A DNA stretch of 5,973 nt from Phycisphaerae bacterium (GTDB lineage: Bacteria; Planctomycetota; Phycisphaerae; SM23-33), in NCBI GenBank assembly GCA_030610965.1, contig JAUWQU010000274.1, forward strand, positions 1 to 5,973, read 5' to 3'. Position 1 is the stretch's first letter. Every line of letters starts with the position of its first letter. The notes under the pieces were generated by a model. That model had not been told where the DNA came from. It made no database searches and saw nothing but the letters and a program-made list of their open reading frames with translations. Position numbers and translations under genes: made by a program. Below are positions 3,901 through 5,973 of the stretch, one piece after another.

Positions 3901-5973
3901 TCAAGCTCTGCGACGACGGCGGATAACCGCCATCGCGCCGATCGCCAGCAGGCCAAGCGTCGCCGGCTCGGGAATCACGCCGGACGCGCCGCTGCCTTCG
4001 CCGTAGTGGGCCTGCAGAAGCACCAGGTCAGCGTGGTCGACGTCGCCGTCGCCGTCGAAGTCGCCCTCGGCCGTCGTGGCGCCCGCGCCCGGGCCCAGGT
4101 TGGTTTTGTGGATGATGTAGTCAGCGGCGTTGACTACGCCGTTGTCGTCGGCATCGCCGACAAGCGAGGTGACCAGGCCGGTGAGGACAAGGTCCTGCCC
4201 CACGACCGCCAGCGACCCGCCGGACCAGCCGGGAAGGTCGAAGTTAACCGCCAGGAGGGTGTCGTCGATCGCGCCCGTGACGGACGCCACGATGAACTCC
4301 TCGCTTCCGTCGAGGCTTCCGGCCAGGCCGGCGTCGAGGACCTTGAACGTCAGGTCGCCGAGGAAGGTGATGTTGGCGGCCGAGATCAGGTCCCACTCGG
4401 TTCCGGGCGTGCCCGTGGCGGCGGCGATCTCCCACTCGTACGTGGCGCCGTTTTCCATGCTCAGGTTGTTACCGGTCAGTTGGCCGACGCTGGCGCCCGG
4501 TGCGATCGAAGCATCGGCGTCGATCACGAGTTGGCCGTCATCGCCCCATTCGCCATCGCCGCTCCGCTTGCCGGTGACGGTCAGGATGTCGGCGGCGTCA
4601 TTGATCTGCAGGCCGTCGGCGCCGGCGGCGTAGGTGCTGTTGAGGATCAGGTTCTTGACCGTCAACGAGTTGTTGACGTACACCCGCCCGCCCTGATCGA
4701 TGCTGATCTGCGTGTCGGGCAATGCGGCGACGGTGGCGTCGAAGGACAGGTCGCCGGTCCCGGCGACGCGGATCGGCAAGATCCCGCCAATCTTCGCGCC
4801 GTCGTCAATGGTCTCGCTGCGGATCTCGACTTCCTTGTTGAGGACGACCACTTCAGCGGCGTTGTGGATCACGCCGTAGAGCCGCACCGACTGGTCCGCC
4901 GCAGCCGTCCGCCGCAGGTTGTTGCCGGGGACGAGGTGCAGGATCGGATCGGCGCTGTTGAGAAGAACCGTGCCGCCATTGGCGTCGATCGGCATGTAGA
5001 TGCCAAGGTAGTCGCTGCCGTTGTTGCTCGCACAGCCGATGCCCATGGTGGTCCCAGGCCCGGCGCCGTGGATCATGGCGTTGGGGAAGTTCGCGTCGGC
5101 CCGCAGGTAGACGCCCTTGTGCGAGTTGCTGTAGCCGATCAGGTACTTGCCGTCGCCCAACTGGATGCCGTCGCCCTGGATGTCGGCGTAGTTGTTGTTG
5201 CCGCCCTTGACCATGACGTTCAGCGACTTCATGAGTCCGACAAGGACCGGGTTGTTGGCGTCGGTGATGTCGAACTGCGGGCTCAAGGTCGTGATGACGT
5301 TGCTGCCGAAGGTCTCCAGCGCCAGGACGGCGCCGGGATCCACGACGAGTTGACTGGGGCTCAGTTGCTCCAGGGCGAGAACATCGCTGCTGCCGAACGA
5401 CAGGGCGGCGCCGGCGTTGAACGTCAGCTTGGCGTTCGGATCCGTGCCGATGCCGTTGAACTGCTCGTTCGTGGCCAGGAGCATCATGCGATCGGAGAAC
5501 GTCAACTGGCCATGCATTTGCGTCGGGTCGATCGTGGCCTTGCCGCCGCCGGTGAAGTTGTAGGTCTGGTCGTCCTTGACGACGAAGTCGCCGGTCAGCG
5601 TGGCGGCTGTCGCCGTGTCGGCGAAGTTGCTGTTGATGTTGAACGTCGTCACGGCGTTGGCGTCGCTGTTGAGGCGGTTGAACCCGCCGTTGACCTGCGT
5701 GCTGGAGAAGGTGCCGAAGACATCGATGTTGGCCGCGCCGGCCTCGTCCATCGAGATCATGTCCATCTTGATGACGACCTTGTTGTACGACTTGCCCAGC
5801 CACTGGACATTGAGATCGCCGGCGCCGGTCGGCGAGCGGAGGGTCTTGTTGATGACCGTGTTGGTGAAGCCGCCGATCGCCAGGCCCTTCCAGACGCTGT
5901 CGCCGTCGTCGCCGGATTCCCATTCGCCGTCGCTGGTGCCGCCCTGCCAGATAAGCGCGTCCTTCGTGCCGGA
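3901..5973 (-). CDS. Large PEP-CTERM, dockerin-bearing, autotransporter-like surface protein (5' end missing)
   Basis: The frame is open from the window edge at 5973 to a stop at 3901-3903, giving 690 visible residues. The true start and any signal peptide lie beyond the window. An internal ATG at 5766 is not a credible start, because similar protein-like sequence continues upstream of it (for example ALIWQGGTSDGEW). Residues 1 to about 600 are Gly/Asn/Asp/Ala-rich with alternating hydrophobic strands, typical of beta-helix or autotransporter-like passengers. SIAPGASVGQL near 490 followed by GATYEWEI at 509-516 matches the end of autotransporter-associated beta-strand repeats. Residues 605-657 form a dockerin type I-like pair of EF-hand loops: D607, D609, N611, D618, and D638, D640, D642, D649. 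The tail is PEP at 668-670, a hydrophobic helix at 671-684 and five arginines at 685-689, a standard PEP-CTERM sorting signal read by an exosortase. The protein is probably exported, held in the membrane and then released to the surface or matrix. The ligand is unknown. Confidence 0.85.
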   Translation of the reverse strand, partial: SGTKDALIWQGGTSDGEWESGDDGDSVWKGLAIGGFTNTVINKTLRSPTGAGDLNVQWLGKSYNKVVIKMDMISMDEAGAANIDVFGTFSSTQVNGGFNRLNSDANAVTTFNINSNFADTATAATLTGDFVVKDDQTYNFTGGGKATIDPTQMHGQLTFSDRMMLLATNEQFNGIGTDPNAKLTFNAGAALSFGSSDVLALEQLSPSQLVVDPGAVLALETFGSNVITTLSPQFDITDANNPVLVGLMKSLNVMVKGGNNNYADIQGDGIQLGDGKYLIGYSNSHKGVYLRADANFPNAMIHGAGPGTTMGIGCASNNGSDYLGIYMPIDANGGTVLLNSADPILHLVPGNNLRRTAAADQSVRLYGVIHNAAEVVVLNKEVEIRSETIDDGAKIGGILPIRVAGTGDLSFDATVAALPDTQISIDQGGRVYVNNSLTVKNLILNSTYAAGADGLQINDAADILTVTGKRSGDGEWGDDGQLVIDADASIAPGASVGQLTGNNLSMENGATYEWEIAAATGTPGTEWDLISAANITFLGDLTFKVLDAGLAGSLDGSEEFIVASVTGAIDDTLLAVNFDLPGWSGGSLAVVGQDLVLTGLVTSLVGDADDNGVVNAADYIIHKTNLGPGAGATTAEGDFDGDGDVDHADLVLLQAHYGEGSGASGVIPEPATLGLLAIGAMAVIRRRRRA
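3904..3978 (-). other. PEP-CTERM sorting signal
   Basis: The last 25 residues begin VIPEPATLGLL, continue as a hydrophobic helix and end in five arginines plus alanine. This is the tripartite signal of the PEP-CTERM/exosortase system. No exosortase gene is in the window. Confidence 0.88.
4003..4161 (-). other. Dockerin type I-like domain (two EF-hand calcium loops)
   Basis: Two 12-residue loops of the D-x-D-x-D/N-G pattern are visible: the first begins GDADDNGVVNAAD, the second reads DFDGDGDVDHAD. They are separated by a helix and a Gly/Ala/Thr-rich linker. The pair resembles dockerin I repeats. In planctomycetes such domains are often found directly before PEP-CTERM tails, where a cohesin partner is generally not known. 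Confidence 0.75.

Noticed and set aside
4853..5923. Long Arg/Gln/His-rich open frame overlapping the PEP-CTERM gene
   Set aside because: Its composition is typical of a frame-shifted GC-rich gene; the PEP-CTERM frame has clear domains and stays open across the whole region.

Overview
The window looks like chromosomal DNA from a GC-rich planctomycete, possibly of the Phycisphaerae type. This is inferred from the high GC content, a secreted protein that carries both a dockerin-like EF-hand pair and a PEP-CTERM tail, and an SGNH-hydrolase with the block 'NWGLHD', a form I associate with planctomycete genomes. No rRNA, tRNA, CRISPR array, transposase or phage gene is visible. It is not possible to name a species from this sequence.

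Layout. On the minus strand, reading from about 2713 down to 1, three co-directional genes follow one another: a class I SAM-dependent methyltransferase of the 'methyltransferase regulatory domain' type (2713 to 1160), a secreted SGNH/GDSL hydrolase (1042 to 254), and a 44-codon remnant of a calcineurin-like metallophosphoesterase (192 to 58). A very short possible start of another gene runs off the left edge. On the plus strand, diverging from the methyltransferase across a 206-bp intergenic region, is a secreted zinc metallopeptidase of the HExxH type (2920 to 3663). A 237-bp convergent spacer (3664 to 3900) separates it from the 3' end of a large minus-strand gene (5973 to 3901). That gene's 5' end lies outside the window. 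It encodes a beta-rich, autotransporter-like surface protein ending in dockerin-like and PEP-CTERM modules.

How the genes relate. Three of the four substantial genes encode exported proteins (hydrolase, metallopeptidase, PEP-CTERM protein), so the theme is the cell surface or extracytoplasmic space. The methyltransferase is cytoplasmic and its substrate cannot be read from sequence. I see no evidence that these genes form one pathway. No recognisable novel defence or mobile system is present. The most unusual details are the truncated phosphoesterase with an intact ribosome binding site, a perfect 9-bp stem-loop in the metallopeptidase leader, and the hydrolase's AKxP-repeat linker together with a missing block-V aspartate.
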